From the NCBI RefSeq assembly GCF_014649835.1, contig NZ_BMTU01000013.1, forward strand, positions 1-64,000: a DNA stretch of 64,000 nucleotides, given 5' to 3'. The notes under the pieces were generated by a model. It saw only the letters and a program-made list of their open reading frames with translations, had not been told where the DNA came from and did not search any database. How positions within the stretch are numbered: position 1 is the stretch's first letter; every line of letters begins with the position of its first letter. The DNA is from Streptomyces pilosus (GTDB taxonomy: Bacteria > Actinomycetota > Actinomycetes > Streptomycetales > Streptomycetaceae). Shown one piece after another: positions 41,591 through 49,379 of the stretch. The translations under genes were made by a program, and so were the position numbers.

Positions 41591-42934
41591 ATGGCCCTCA
41601 AGATCACCGTGATCGGCACCGGTTATCTCGGAGCGACGCACGCGGCGGCCATGGCGGAGCTGGGGTTCGAGGTGCTGGGCCTCGACGTCGTACCGGACAA
41701 GATCGACAAGCTCCGGCGCGGTGAGGTCCCGATGTACGAACCGGGGCTGGAGGAGCTGCTGCGCCGGCACGTCGCCGGGATCGAGGGGTCCACCGGGCGG
41801 CTGCGGTTCACCATGGACTGGGCCGAGGTGGGCGAGTTCGGCGACGTCCACTTCGTGTGCGTGAACACCCCGCAGCGGCACGGCGAGTACGCCTGCGACA
41901 TGTCGTACGTGGACTCCGCGATCGCCTCGCTCGCGCCGCACCTGAAGGGGCCCGCGCTGGTCGTCGGCAAGTCGACGGTGCCCGTGGGCTCGGCCGACCG
42001 GCTGGCCGCCTACCTGGCGGAGCACGCCCCGGCCGGCGAGGACGCGGAGCTGGCGTGGAACCCGGAGTTCCTGCGCGAGGGCTTCGCCGTGCAGGACACT
42101 CTGCACCCGGACCGGATCGTGGTGGGCGTGCGCGGCGAGCGGGCGGAGAAGCTGCTGCGCGAGGTGTACGCCACGCCCGTCGGGGAGGGATCGCCGTTCG
42201 TGGTGACGGACTTCCCGACGGCGGAGCTGGTGAAGACCTCCGCGAACTCCTTCCTGGCCACCAAGATCTCCTTCATCAACGCGATGGCGGAACTGTGCGA
42301 GGCGACCGGCGGCGACGTCGCCCGGCTGGCGGAGGCCATCGGTCACGACGACCGGATCGGGAAGAAGTTCCTGCGGGCCGGGATCGGCTTCGGCGGCGGC
42401 TGTCTGCCCAAGGACATCCGGGCCTTCATGGCCCGCGCCGGCGAGCTGGGCGCGGACCAGGCGCTGACGTTCCTGCGGGAGATCGACTCGATCAACATGC
42501 GTCAGCGCGGCCGGATGGTGGAGCTGACGCGGCAGGCCCTGGGCGGCGGCCCGTTCCTGGGCAAGCGGGTGGCGGTGCTCGGGGCCACCTTCAAGCCGGA
42601 CTCGGACGACGTCCGGGACTCGCCCGCGCTGAACGTGGCGGGACAGATCCACCTCCAGGGCGGCCAGGTCACGGTCTACGACCCCAAGGGCATGGACAAC
42701 GCCCGCAGCCTCTTCCCGACGCTGGGGTACGCGGACTCGGCGCTGGAGGCGGTGCGCGGCGCCGATGTCGTCCTGCACCTGACGGAGTGGCAGGAGTTCC
42801 GGGAGGTGGACCCGGCGGAGCTGGGTGAGGTGGCGGCCGAGCGGCTGATCCTCGACGGACGCAACGCGCTCGACGCCGAGGTGTGGCGGCGGGCCGGCTG
42901 GCGCTTCCGCGCGATGGGCCGCCCGACGGCCTAG
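41591..42934 (+). CDS. UDP-glucose 6-dehydrogenase
   Basis: The protein has 447 residues from ATG 41591 (MALKITVIGTGYLGATHAAAM), with TGGAG upstream. It is an NAD-dependent enzyme that oxidises UDP-glucose to UDP-glucuronate in two steps. Motifs are the Rossmann GTGYLG, STVPVGSADRL, ELAWNPEFLREGFAVQDTLHPDRIVVG, ELVKTSANSFLATKISFINAMAE and the catalytic-Cys loop GFGGGCLPKDIRAF; the C-terminal domain has GATFKPDSDDVRDSPAL. GDP-mannose and UDP-GalA dehydrogenases look similar, but the pattern fits the UDP-glucose type best. The product feeds uronic-acid-containing envelope polymers, matching the glycosyltransferase and LCP genes of the window. Confidence 0.95.
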   Translation: MALKITVIGTGYLGATHAAAMAELGFEVLGLDVVPDKIDKLRRGEVPMYEPGLEELLRRHVAGIEGSTGRLRFTMDWAEVGEFGDVHFVCVNTPQRHGEYACDMSYVDSAIASLAPHLKGPALVVGKSTVPVGSADRLAAYLAEHAPAGEDAELAWNPEFLREGFAVQDTLHPDRIVVGVRGERAEKLLREVYATPVGEGSPFVVTDFPTAELVKTSANSFLATKISFINAMAELCEATGGDVARLAEAIGHDDRIGKKFLRAGIGFGGGCLPKDIRAFMARAGELGADQALTFLREIDSINMRQRGRMVELTRQALGGGPFLGKRVAVLGATFKPDSDDVRDSPALNVAGQIHLQGGQVTVYDPKGMDNARSLFPTLGYADSALEAVRGADVVLHLTEWQEFREVDPAELGEVAAERLILDGRNALDAEVWRRAGWRFRAMGRPTA

Positions 42935-43016
42935 GCAGGCCCTGCCCGGGCCCCGCGCCCCGCGCCCCGACACGACGCGCGGGGGCGGGACCGGGCGGGT
43001 GGAGACGAAGGCGGTG

Positions 43017-43055
43017 ACGCCGGTTCGGCCGAGGCTCAGTCGGCCGAACCGGCGT
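43017..43055. terminator. Bidirectional hairpin terminator, perfect 16-bp stem
   Basis: ACGCCGGTTCGGCCGA (43017-43032) and TCGGCCGAACCGGCGT (43040-43055) pair perfectly around a seven-base loop. It lies between the convergent UDP-glucose dehydrogenase and CGNR genes. Confidence 0.88.
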
Positions 43056-43095
43056 CCCGCTGCATTCTGCCAAACCGGGCGCGGGCGCGGCGGGG

Positions 43096-43602
43096 CTATG
43101 CCTCCTTCGCCCGGTACCGGCGCATCTTGGCCCGGGCGCCGCACACCTGCATGGAGCACCAGCGCCCGCGCCCGGCGGGGCTGCGGTCGTAGTACGCCCA
43201 GTGGCAGGTGGGGGCCTCGCAGGCCTTCAGCCGGCCCCAGGTGCCCGCCGTGACGCCTTCGGCGACGGCGGCGGCGACGCGGGAGAGCAGGGGCCCGTCG
43301 TCGACCGGCGCGAGGGCGGCCGAGCCGTCGGCGGGGTCGACCGTGACCACCAGGGGCGCCCGGGCCAGCAGCTCGCCCAGCGGGGTGACGGCGCGGTGCG
43401 GGGAGTGGCCGGCGTGGGCGAGGAGGGCCGCGCGCAGCGACTCGCGCAGTTCGCGGGCGGGACCGGCGGTGTCCTCGGTGAGACCGAAGGGCGCGCGGCC
43501 CTGAGGAGTGTCCAGCGCGTCGCCGCCCGTCTCCAGGTCGAGGGTGTTGACCAGGGCCTGGACCAGGGCCAGCCTCCCGGGCGGGTCCGCTCTCTCGCTC
43601 AT
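43096..43602 (-). CDS. CGNR zinc-finger / ABATE-domain regulator
   Basis: The protein has 168 residues from ATG 43602. The N-terminal ABATE-like domain (~8-120) includes LVQALVNTLDLETGGDAL. The C-terminal zinc finger reads LKACEAPTCHWAYYDRSPAGRGRWCSMQVCGARAKMRRYR: CxxxxC and CxxxxC pairs and the family signature, here CGAR instead of CGNR. This group is thought to bind DNA. It is divergent from two VOC genes, and the 125-base spacer carries at least five GTTAC-type half-sites, so it probably controls them and itself. The ligand of the ABATE domain is unknown. Confidence 0.88.
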   Translation of the reverse strand: MSERADPPGRLALVQALVNTLDLETGGDALDTPQGRAPFGLTEDTAGPARELRESLRAALLAHAGHSPHRAVTPLGELLARAPLVVTVDPADGSAALAPVDDGPLLSRVAAAVAEGVTAGTWGRLKACEAPTCHWAYYDRSPAGRGRWCSMQVCGARAKMRRYRAKEA

Positions 43603-43644
43603 GTCTGGACGGTACCTCCCAGGTCCCCCTTATCCGCTTGCGGC

Positions 43645-43704
43645 GTTACCCCCTATGGTGCAGCATGCAGTAACGGTTACCGGTTACCCCTCTTTATGGG
43701 TAAC
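43645..43704. promoter_or_regulatory. Cluster of GTTACC half-sites, operator of the CGNR/VOC divergon
   Basis: GTTACC occurs at 43645-43650, 43676-43681 and 43683-43688, and its inverse at 43670-43674 (GTAAC) and 43699-43704 (GGTAAC). GTAAC-G-GTTAC (43670-43680) is a perfect palindrome, and GTTACCC (43683-43689) faces GGGTAAC (43698-43704). Such density in a 70% GC background is unlikely by chance. It lies between divergent start codons. Confidence 0.75.
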
Positions 43705-43727
43705 TCCCGAAACTCCGAGGAGGAGTC

Positions 43728-44087
43728 ATGTCCGTCGCCTCAGTGGGCGCCGTCGTCCTGGACTGTCCCGACCCGCGTGCGCTGGCCGGGTTCTACGCCG
43801 CGGTCGTGGGCGGCACGGTGGAGGGTGAGGGCCGCTGGGTGGACCTGAAGGTGCCCGGTGGTCCGGTCCTGTCCTTCCAGGAGGCACCCGGGTACGTACC
43901 GCCGCGGTGGCCGGAGGCGGACCGCTCGCAGCAGTTCCACCTGGACCTGACCGTGCAGGACCTGGACGCGGCGGAGAAGGAGGTGCTGGCGCTCGGCGCG
44001 AAGCCGCTGGACACCGCGGACGGCTCACGGGACTTCCGGGTTTACGCGGACCCGGCCGGGCACCCGTTCTGCCTGTGCGCCTGCTGA
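43728..44087 (+). CDS. VOC superfamily (glyoxalase-like) protein 1
   Basis: The protein has 119 residues from ATG 43728, with GAGGAGGAG upstream. It has the beta-alpha-beta-beta-beta modules of the vicinal oxygen chelate fold: VGAVVLDCPDPRALAGFYAAVVGG at the start, SQQFHLDLTVQDLDAAEKEVLALGAKPLD in the middle and RVYADPAGHPFCLC at the end. Members include glyoxalases, dioxygenases and resistance proteins; this DCPDP...AGFYA subgroup is not biochemically assigned. The putative metal His (FHLDL, GHPFCL) and Glu positions are partly present. It is followed 15 bases later by a paralogue; the pair is probably one operon under the CGNR regulator. Confidence 0.88.
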   Translation: MSVASVGAVVLDCPDPRALAGFYAAVVGGTVEGEGRWVDLKVPGGPVLSFQEAPGYVPPRWPEADRSQQFHLDLTVQDLDAAEKEVLALGAKPLDTADGSRDFRVYADPAGHPFCLCAC

Positions 44088-44102
44088 CTCCTGGAGGGAT
44101 GC

Positions 44103-44495
44103 ATGACCGCCGTGGCACGTCTGCGCAGTGTCGTCCTCGACTGCCCCGATCCGCGCGAGCTGGCCGTCTTCTACGCGGCCGTCGGCGGCGGCACGCCGGT
44201 GGAGGAGGACCCGGACTGGGTGGTGCTGGAGCTGCCGGCGGGCCCGCGGCTGGCCTTCCAGCGGGCACCCGGCCACACCCCGCCCGCCTGGCCGCGCGCC
44301 GACCACGGCTCCCAGCAGTTCCACCTCGACTTCGACGCCGGGGGCACCTGGGAGGAGCTGGACGCGGCCGAGGAGAAGGTGCTGGCGCTCGGGGCACGGG
44401 TGCTGGACCGGGAGGACTACGAGACCAAGGACTTCCGGGTGTACGCCGATCCCGCGGGCCATCCGTTCTGCCTCTGCCGGATCGAACAGCCCTGA
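44103..44495 (+). CDS. VOC superfamily (glyoxalase-like) protein 2
   Basis: The protein has 130 residues from ATG 44103, with GGAGGG upstream. It is a tandem paralogue of the gene before it, matching along its whole length (LRSVVLDCPDPRELAVFYAAVGGG, SQQFHLDFD, RVYADPAGHPFCLCRIEQP), with an inserted acidic loop (GGTWEELDAAEEK). Substrate unknown. The near-identical ends and different middle regions suggest duplication followed by divergence of the binding pocket. Confidence 0.88.
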   Translation: MTAVARLRSVVLDCPDPRELAVFYAAVGGGTPVEEDPDWVVLELPAGPRLAFQRAPGHTPPAWPRADHGSQQFHLDFDAGGTWEELDAAEEKVLALGARVLDREDYETKDFRVYADPAGHPFCLCRIEQP

Positions 44496-44534
44496 CGGGC
44501 CCGGCCGTCCCGGCGGCCCGGCCCGCCCGGCGGC

Positions 44535-45662
44535 TCAGCCGTCCAGTGCGGTGATCGTCGCCGTGGACGGCGGGCGGCGCTGCTGGGCGGTGTGGGCCGC
44601 GAAGTCCGCACCGCGCAGCACCCGCTGGACGTTGCCCCAGGTCAACAGGGCCACGTCGGACTCCTCCCAGCCGCGCCGCAACAGCTCGGCGATCAGCCTG
44701 GGGTAGCAGGAGGTGTCGTGCAGCTCCTGCGGGTGGGCGCTGCCGGTGTCGTAGGTGCCGGACAGGCCCACGCACTCCGGCCCGGCGAGGCTGCGGACGT
44801 GGTCGAGGTGGTCGGCGACGTCCCGGACGCCCGGGCCGGCCTGCTCGGCGGTCAGCGGCACCAGGCACAGCCCCTTGGCCCGGCCCACCTCGGCGAGCAG
44901 GTCGTCGGGGAGGTTGGCCGGGTGGGGGCGCAGGGCGCGGGCGGCCGAGCGGGTGAACAGCACGGGCGCCTTGGAGAGGGTGAGGACCCGGCGGATCGTC
45001 GGGGTCGAGGCGTGGGAGAGGTCGGGCACTATCCCGACCCGGTTCATCTCCCGCACGACCTCCTCGCCGAACCGGGTGAGCCCCGCGGCGCCGGCCCAGG
45101 AGGTGCCGGCCAGGGTGAGGACGCGCAGCCCGAGGGTGTGCAGCGAGCGCAGGACGCTCAGGGAGTCGCCGAGGGCGGCGGCGCCAGCGGGGCCGAACAG
45201 GACGGCGACCCGGCCGCAGTTGCGCGCGTCGGCCACCTCCCCGGCGGTCCGGGCGGGCCGCAGGCCCTGCTCGTGGGCGGCGACCACCGCCTTCGCCAGG
45301 TCCAGCTGCTCCAGGGTGGCGCCGACGGCCCCGTCGCCGCCCGGCCCCCCGGGCAGGTGCAGCGACCAGAACACGGCCCCGACCTGGCCCTTGCGCAGCC
45401 GGGGCACGTCCGCGTCGACGGCGCTCTCCCCGAGGTCGAGGTCGTACCAGGGCAGCCGGCGCAGCGCCGCGGGCAGGCCGCTGTAGCCGTCGGCGACGGG
45501 GTGGGCGGCGAGGACGGCACGGGCGCGGGTCAGCGGGGTGTCGTCCGGGTCGGAGACGGGCTCGTAGTCCTCCGGCCCGACCACCACCGCCTCCTCGGGC
45601 AGCGGATCGTCGACACGGCCGACCTCGGCGGCGGAATGCAGGTCGTCCTGGAGATCGGCCAT
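44535..45662 (-). CDS. M19 renal-dipeptidase-family protein lacking the metal site (pseudo-dipeptidase)
   Basis: The protein has 375 residues from ATG 45662 (MADLQDDLHSAAEVGRVDDPLPEEA), with GGAG upstream. It aligns along its length with the active paralogue encoded just upstream (45793-46971), but key residues differ. The HxD of VDGHNDLP is ADGYSGLP, the Glu of MGAEGGHS is FGPAGAAA, and the His of IFSHSSAR is LFTRSAAR; only the His of DLSHAS is kept. The substrate-site GGDYDGT is SGTYDTGS. It cannot bind two zinc ions like M19 dipeptidases, yet the frame is intact and the fold core conserved, so it has probably taken another role or regulates the paralogue. It has an added acidic N-terminus. 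Confidence 0.88.
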   Translation of the reverse strand: MADLQDDLHSAAEVGRVDDPLPEEAVVVGPEDYEPVSDPDDTPLTRARAVLAAHPVADGYSGLPAALRRLPWYDLDLGESAVDADVPRLRKGQVGAVFWSLHLPGGPGGDGAVGATLEQLDLAKAVVAAHEQGLRPARTAGEVADARNCGRVAVLFGPAGAAALGDSLSVLRSLHTLGLRVLTLAGTSWAGAAGLTRFGEEVVREMNRVGIVPDLSHASTPTIRRVLTLSKAPVLFTRSAARALRPHPANLPDDLLAEVGRAKGLCLVPLTAEQAGPGVRDVADHLDHVRSLAGPECVGLSGTYDTGSAHPQELHDTSCYPRLIAELLRRGWEESDVALLTWGNVQRVLRGADFAAHTAQQRRPPSTATITALDG

Positions 45663-45792
45663 CACGGGCTCCGTACGTCGTGACCTCGGCAGTACGGCCA
45701 CCGTCGCATGGAGCACCGGGCGGGTTCCTGGTGAACGCGCCGTTCGGGGGTACGGGGCGCCCGGGGACCCCCGGGACCCCAGGACCCCCGGG

Positions 45793-46971
45793 TCAGCCGT
45801 CCAGCGACGCGAGGGTGGCGTGGGACGGGGCCCGGCTCGCGCGGAGGTCACGGGAGACGTCCTCCGCGGCACCCAGCACCCGTACCGCGTTCTGCCAGGT
45901 CAGCTTGGCCAGGTCGGGCCGGGACCAGCCGCGGTCGAGGAGCTCGGCGATCAGGTTCGGGTAGGCGGAGACGTCACCGAGGCCGTCGGGGGTGAAGGCC
46001 GTGCCGTCGTAGTCGCCGCCGATGCCGAGGTGGTCGATGCCGGCGACCTCACGCATGTGGTCGAGGTGGTCGGCCACCGTGGACACCGTCGCCACCGGGC
46101 GCGGGTGGGTCTCCTCGAAGGCGCGGTGCACCTTCATCCCCTCGGCCGTGGTGTCGAGGTGGTGGAAGCCGTGCGCGCGCATGTTCTCGTCGGCCGCGGC
46201 CGTCCAGTCGACGGCCGCCTGGAGCACGAACTTCGGCACGAACGTCACCATGGCGACGCCGCCGTTGGCGGGCAGCCGCTCCAGGACGTCGTCCGGGATG
46301 TTGCGCGGGTGGTCGCAGACCGCGCGGGCGGAGGAGTGGGAGAAGATCACCGGCGCGGACGTGGCGTCCAGCGCGTCCCGCATGGTCGTCGCGGCGACGT
46401 GGGAGAGGTCGACCAGCATGCCGAGCCGGTTCATCTCCCGCACCACCTCGCGGCCGAACGCCGACAGGCCGCCCACCCCGGGCTCGTCCGTCGCCGAGTC
46501 CGCCCACGCCACGTTGTGGTTGTGGGTGAGCGTCAGGTAGCGCACGCCGAGGTCGTACAACCCCCGCAGCACGCCCAGGGAGTCGCCGATGGAGTGGCCG
46601 CCCTCCGCGCCCATCAGGGAGGCGATGCGGCCCTCGGCGCGTGCCGCCTCCATGTCGGCGGCGGTCAGCGCGGGCGCCAGGTCCCGCGGGTGACGCTCCA
46701 GCAGCCGCCGTACGCAGTCGATCTGTTCCAGGGTGGCCGGCACCGGGTCGGGCTGGTCCGCGCGGACGTACACCGACCAGAACTGCGCCCCGACCCCGCC
46801 CGCGCGCAGCCGGGGGATGTCGGTGTGCAGGTGGGCGGACTGGTCGCCGGCGATGTCGCGGGCCGCGAGGTCGTAGCGGACCTGTTCGCGCAGCGCCCAC
46901 GGCAGGTCGTTGTGCCCGTCGACGACGGGGAACTCGGCCAGCAGCGCGCGGGCGTCGTCGAGGGACGTCAT
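45793..46971 (-). CDS. Membrane-dipeptidase family (M19) zinc dipeptidase
   Basis: The protein has 392 residues from ATG 46971 (MTSLDDARALLAEFPVVDGHNDLPW), chosen because GGGGTGG stands five bases upstream. A GTG at 46989 overlaps the purE stop (GTGA) and is the alternative. All metal ligands of the family are visible: HxD in VDGHNDLP, Glu in MGAEGGHSIGDSLG, His in LVDLSHVAATTM and His in IFSHSSARAV; GIGGDYDGT is the substrate-binding loop. It hydrolyses dipeptides, including D-amino-acid-containing ones. No signal peptide is visible, so it is probably cytosolic, acting on peptide turnover. It follows purE at once and may be co-transcribed with purK and purE. Confidence 0.93.
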   Translation of the reverse strand: MTSLDDARALLAEFPVVDGHNDLPWALREQVRYDLAARDIAGDQSAHLHTDIPRLRAGGVGAQFWSVYVRADQPDPVPATLEQIDCVRRLLERHPRDLAPALTAADMEAARAEGRIASLMGAEGGHSIGDSLGVLRGLYDLGVRYLTLTHNHNVAWADSATDEPGVGGLSAFGREVVREMNRLGMLVDLSHVAATTMRDALDATSAPVIFSHSSARAVCDHPRNIPDDVLERLPANGGVAMVTFVPKFVLQAAVDWTAAADENMRAHGFHHLDTTAEGMKVHRAFEETHPRPVATVSTVADHLDHMREVAGIDHLGIGGDYDGTAFTPDGLGDVSAYPNLIAELLDRGWSRPDLAKLTWQNAVRVLGAAEDVSRDLRASRAPSHATLASLDG

Positions 46972-46985
46972 GGCAGCCACCCCGC

Positions 46986-47555
46986 TCACTTGCCGAAGCC
47001 GAAGCCACCGCCGGAGCCCTCGGCCCTGGCGCGCAGCCGCTTGCCCTTCTCGGTGGCCTGGTCGTTCAGCTCCTGCTGGAACTCCCGCATGCGGCCGAGC
47101 AGTTCCTCGTCGTGGGCGGCGAGGATGCGGGCCGCGAGCAGGCCCGCGTTGCGCGCGCCGGCCACGGAGACGGTGGCGACCGGGACACCGGCCGGCATCT
47201 GCACGATGGACAGCAGCGAGTCCATGCCGTCCAGGTACTTCAGCGGCACGGGCACGCCGATGACGGGCAGCGGGGTGACGGAGGCGAGCATGCCGGGCAG
47301 GTGGGCGGCGCCGCCCGCACCCGCGATGATCACCTTGAGCCCGCGGTCCGCGGCCTGCTCGCCGTACGCGATCATCTCGCGGGGCATGCGGTGCGCGGAG
47401 ACGACGTCGACCTCGTAGTCCACCTCGAACTCGTCGAGGGCCTTCGCCGCCGCCTCCATGACGGGCCAGTCGGAGTCCGACCCCATGACGATGCCCACCG
47501 AGGGGACGGCGCTCGTGGCGGGGCGGGGGTCGGGAGACGGGTGGGCCGGGCTCAT
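46986..47555 (-). CDS. purE: N5-carboxyaminoimidazole ribonucleotide mutase
   Basis: The protein has 189 residues from ATG 47555 (MSPAHPSPDPRPATSAVPSVGIVMGSDSDW). Class I PurE moves the carboxylate of N5-CAIR to C4 in purine synthesis. Motifs are VGIVMGSDSDWPVMEAA, DVVSAHRMPREM (catalytic His) and GAGGAAHLPGMLASVT. A 15-residue extension precedes the usual start, and the C-terminus has a Gly-rich tail. It overlaps the purK stop by four bases (ATGA), which implies translational coupling to PurK. Confidence 0.97.
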   Translation of the reverse strand: MSPAHPSPDPRPATSAVPSVGIVMGSDSDWPVMEAAAKALDEFEVDYEVDVVSAHRMPREMIAYGEQAADRGLKVIIAGAGGAAHLPGMLASVTPLPVIGVPVPLKYLDGMDSLLSIVQMPAGVPVATVSVAGARNAGLLAARILAAHDEELLGRMREFQQELNDQATEKGKRLRARAEGSGGGFGFGK

Positions 47556-48691
47556 TCGGTGATCGTGCCTCTCAGGTAACCGGCTGCGTGACGGGCGCGC
47601 TCCAGCACGTCGTCCAGGTCGTCGCCGTAGGTGTTGACGTGGCCCACCTTGCGTCCGGGCTTCACGTCCTTGCCGTACATGTGGATCTTCAGCTGGGGGT
47701 CGCGGGCCATGCAGTGCAGGTACGCGGAGTACATGTCCGGGTAGTCGCCGCCGAGCACGTTGACCATGACCGTCCACTTCGCGCGCGGGCGCGGGTCGCC
47801 GAGCGGGAGGTCGAGCACGGCGCGGACGTGGTTGGCGAACTGCGAGGTGATCGCGCCGTCCATGGACCAGTGGCCGGAGTTGTGCGGGCGCATCGCGAGT
47901 TCGTTGACCAGGATGCGGCCGTCGCGGGTCTGGAACAGCTCGACCGCGAGGTGCCCGACGACGCCGAGTTCCTTGGCGATGTTCAGCGCCATCTCCTCGG
48001 CGCGCAGCGCGAGCTCCTCGTCGAGGTCCGGCGCGGGCGCGATCACCGTGTCGCAGACGCCGCCCACCTGCTGCGACTCCACGACCGGGTAGGCCACGGC
48101 CTGGCCGTGCGGGGAGCGGACCACGTTGGCGGCCAGCTCGCGCACGAAGTCGACCTTCTCCTCGGCGAGGACGGCGACCCCCGCCCTGAACGGCTCGGCG
48201 GCCTCCTCGGCGGAGTCGACGACCCACACGCCCTTGCCGTCGTAGCCGCCGCGGACCGTCTTGAGGACGACGGGGAAGCCCTCCCCCTCGGCCGCGAACG
48301 CCGCCACGTCCTCGGGGTCGGCGACGATGCGGTGCCGTGGGCACGGCACGCCGATCGCGTCGAGCTTCGCGCGCATCACGCCCTTGTCCTGGGCGTGCAC
48401 CAGCGCGTCGGGGCCGGGGCGGACGGGGATGCCGTCCGCCTCCAGGGCCCTGAGGTGCTCGGTGGGCACGTGCTCGTGGTCGAACGTGATCACGTCGCAG
48501 CCGCGTGCGAAGGCGCGCAGCGTCTCCAGGTCGCGGTAGTCGCCGACGACGACATCGCCGACGACCTGCGCCGCGGAATCCTGCGGAGTGTCACTGAGGA
48601 GCTTGAACCTGATGCCGAGCGGGATGCCCGCCTCGTGTGTCATACGAGCGAGCTGGCCACCGCCGACCATGCCGACTACCGGGAACGTCAC
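47552..48691 (-). CDS. purK: N5-carboxyaminoimidazole ribonucleotide synthase
   Basis: The protein has 379 residues from GTG 48691 (MTFPVVGMVGGGQLARMTHEAG). It is an ATP-grasp enzyme that carboxylates AIR with bicarbonate and ATP. The N-terminal preATP-grasp motif GMVGGGQLARM, the central VVLKTVRGGYDGKGVWVV and the metal-binding ELAMRPHNSGHWSMDGAITSQF are clear. The Shine-Dalgarno is poor, and the first codon is close to the divergent GtrA promoter region, so a leaderless or near-leaderless transcript is possible. It is the first gene of the purK-purE-dipeptidase run. Confidence 0.96.
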   Translation of the reverse strand: MTFPVVGMVGGGQLARMTHEAGIPLGIRFKLLSDTPQDSAAQVVGDVVVGDYRDLETLRAFARGCDVITFDHEHVPTEHLRALEADGIPVRPGPDALVHAQDKGVMRAKLDAIGVPCPRHRIVADPEDVAAFAAEGEGFPVVLKTVRGGYDGKGVWVVDSAEEAAEPFRAGVAVLAEEKVDFVRELAANVVRSPHGQAVAYPVVESQQVGGVCDTVIAPAPDLDEELALRAEEMALNIAKELGVVGHLAVELFQTRDGRILVNELAMRPHNSGHWSMDGAITSQFANHVRAVLDLPLGDPRPRAKWTVMVNVLGGDYPDMYSAYLHCMARDPQLKIHMYGKDVKPGRKVGHVNTYGDDLDDVLERARHAAGYLRGTITE

Positions 48692-48845
48692 GAGCCCAGG
48701 GTATCGGCACGCGCCACGGTGGCCGATTTCGCGCCCGTCGGGCGGCACGGAGCGGCGATCACGGCCCGCGTCCGCAGGAAGATCGCGCGGGTGGGTGGTT
48801 AGCATGGCGGGGTTGACGCATTCGACGGACGGGAGCCGGCAGGCG

Positions 48846-49337
48846 ATGGAACGCGGTTCCTCGGGGCTTCGACGATTCTTCCCGGAAGTGGCCAAGTTCG
48901 GCGCGGTGGGGGGAGCCGGCGTCCTGGTCAACCTGGGCGTGTTCAACCTGGTCAGGCAGGTGACCGACCTCCAGGTGGTCCGGGCGGGCGTCATCGCCAC
49001 GATCGTGGCGATCGTCTTCAACTACGTCGGTTTCCGGTACTTCACCTACCGGGACCGGGACAAGTCCGGGCGCACCCGGGAGATGTCCCTGTTCCTGCTG
49101 TTCAGCGCCATCGGCCTGGTGATCGAGAACGGCGTCCTGTACGCGGCGACGTACGGCTTCGGCTGGGACAGCCCGCTGCAGAGCAACATCTTCAAGTTCC
49201 TCGGCATCGGTGTCGCGACGCTCTTCCGCTTCTGGTCCTACCGCACGTGGGTGTTCCGCGCGCTCCCGGCCCGCGGGCCGGTCGCGGGGTCCCGGCCGGT
49301 CGCCACGGGCCGCGAGCCTAAGCAGCGGGTGCCGTAG
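48846..49337 (+). CDS. GtrA family membrane protein
   Basis: The protein has 163 residues from ATG 48846 (MERGSSGLRRFFPEVAKFGAVGG); ATG 48804 would add 14 residues and is a real alternative. Four membrane spans are seen: FGAVGGAGVLVNLGVFNLV, IATIVAIVFNYVGFRYF, LFLLFSAIGLVIENGVLYAA and FKFLGIGVATLFRFWSYRTWVF. GtrA proteins are thought to flip polyprenyl-phosphate-linked sugars across the membrane for envelope polymer modification. It is divergent from purK, as in mycobacteria (Rv3277 beside Rv3276c, from memory). Converges with the histidine kinase. Confidence 0.92.
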   Translation: MERGSSGLRRFFPEVAKFGAVGGAGVLVNLGVFNLVRQVTDLQVVRAGVIATIVAIVFNYVGFRYFTYRDRDKSGRTREMSLFLLFSAIGLVIENGVLYAATYGFGWDSPLQSNIFKFLGIGVATLFRFWSYRTWVFRALPARGPVAGSRPVATGREPKQRVP

Positions 49338-49356
49338 CGCCTGCCGGCCGGGCGGG

Positions 49357-49375
49357 GTCCGCCGCCTCGGCGGAC
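49357..49375. terminator. Small bidirectional hairpin
   Basis: GTCCGCCG and CGGCGGAC pair perfectly around CCT between the convergent GtrA and histidine kinase genes, whose stops are 42 bases apart. Confidence 0.6.
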
Positions 49376-49379
49376 GCCG

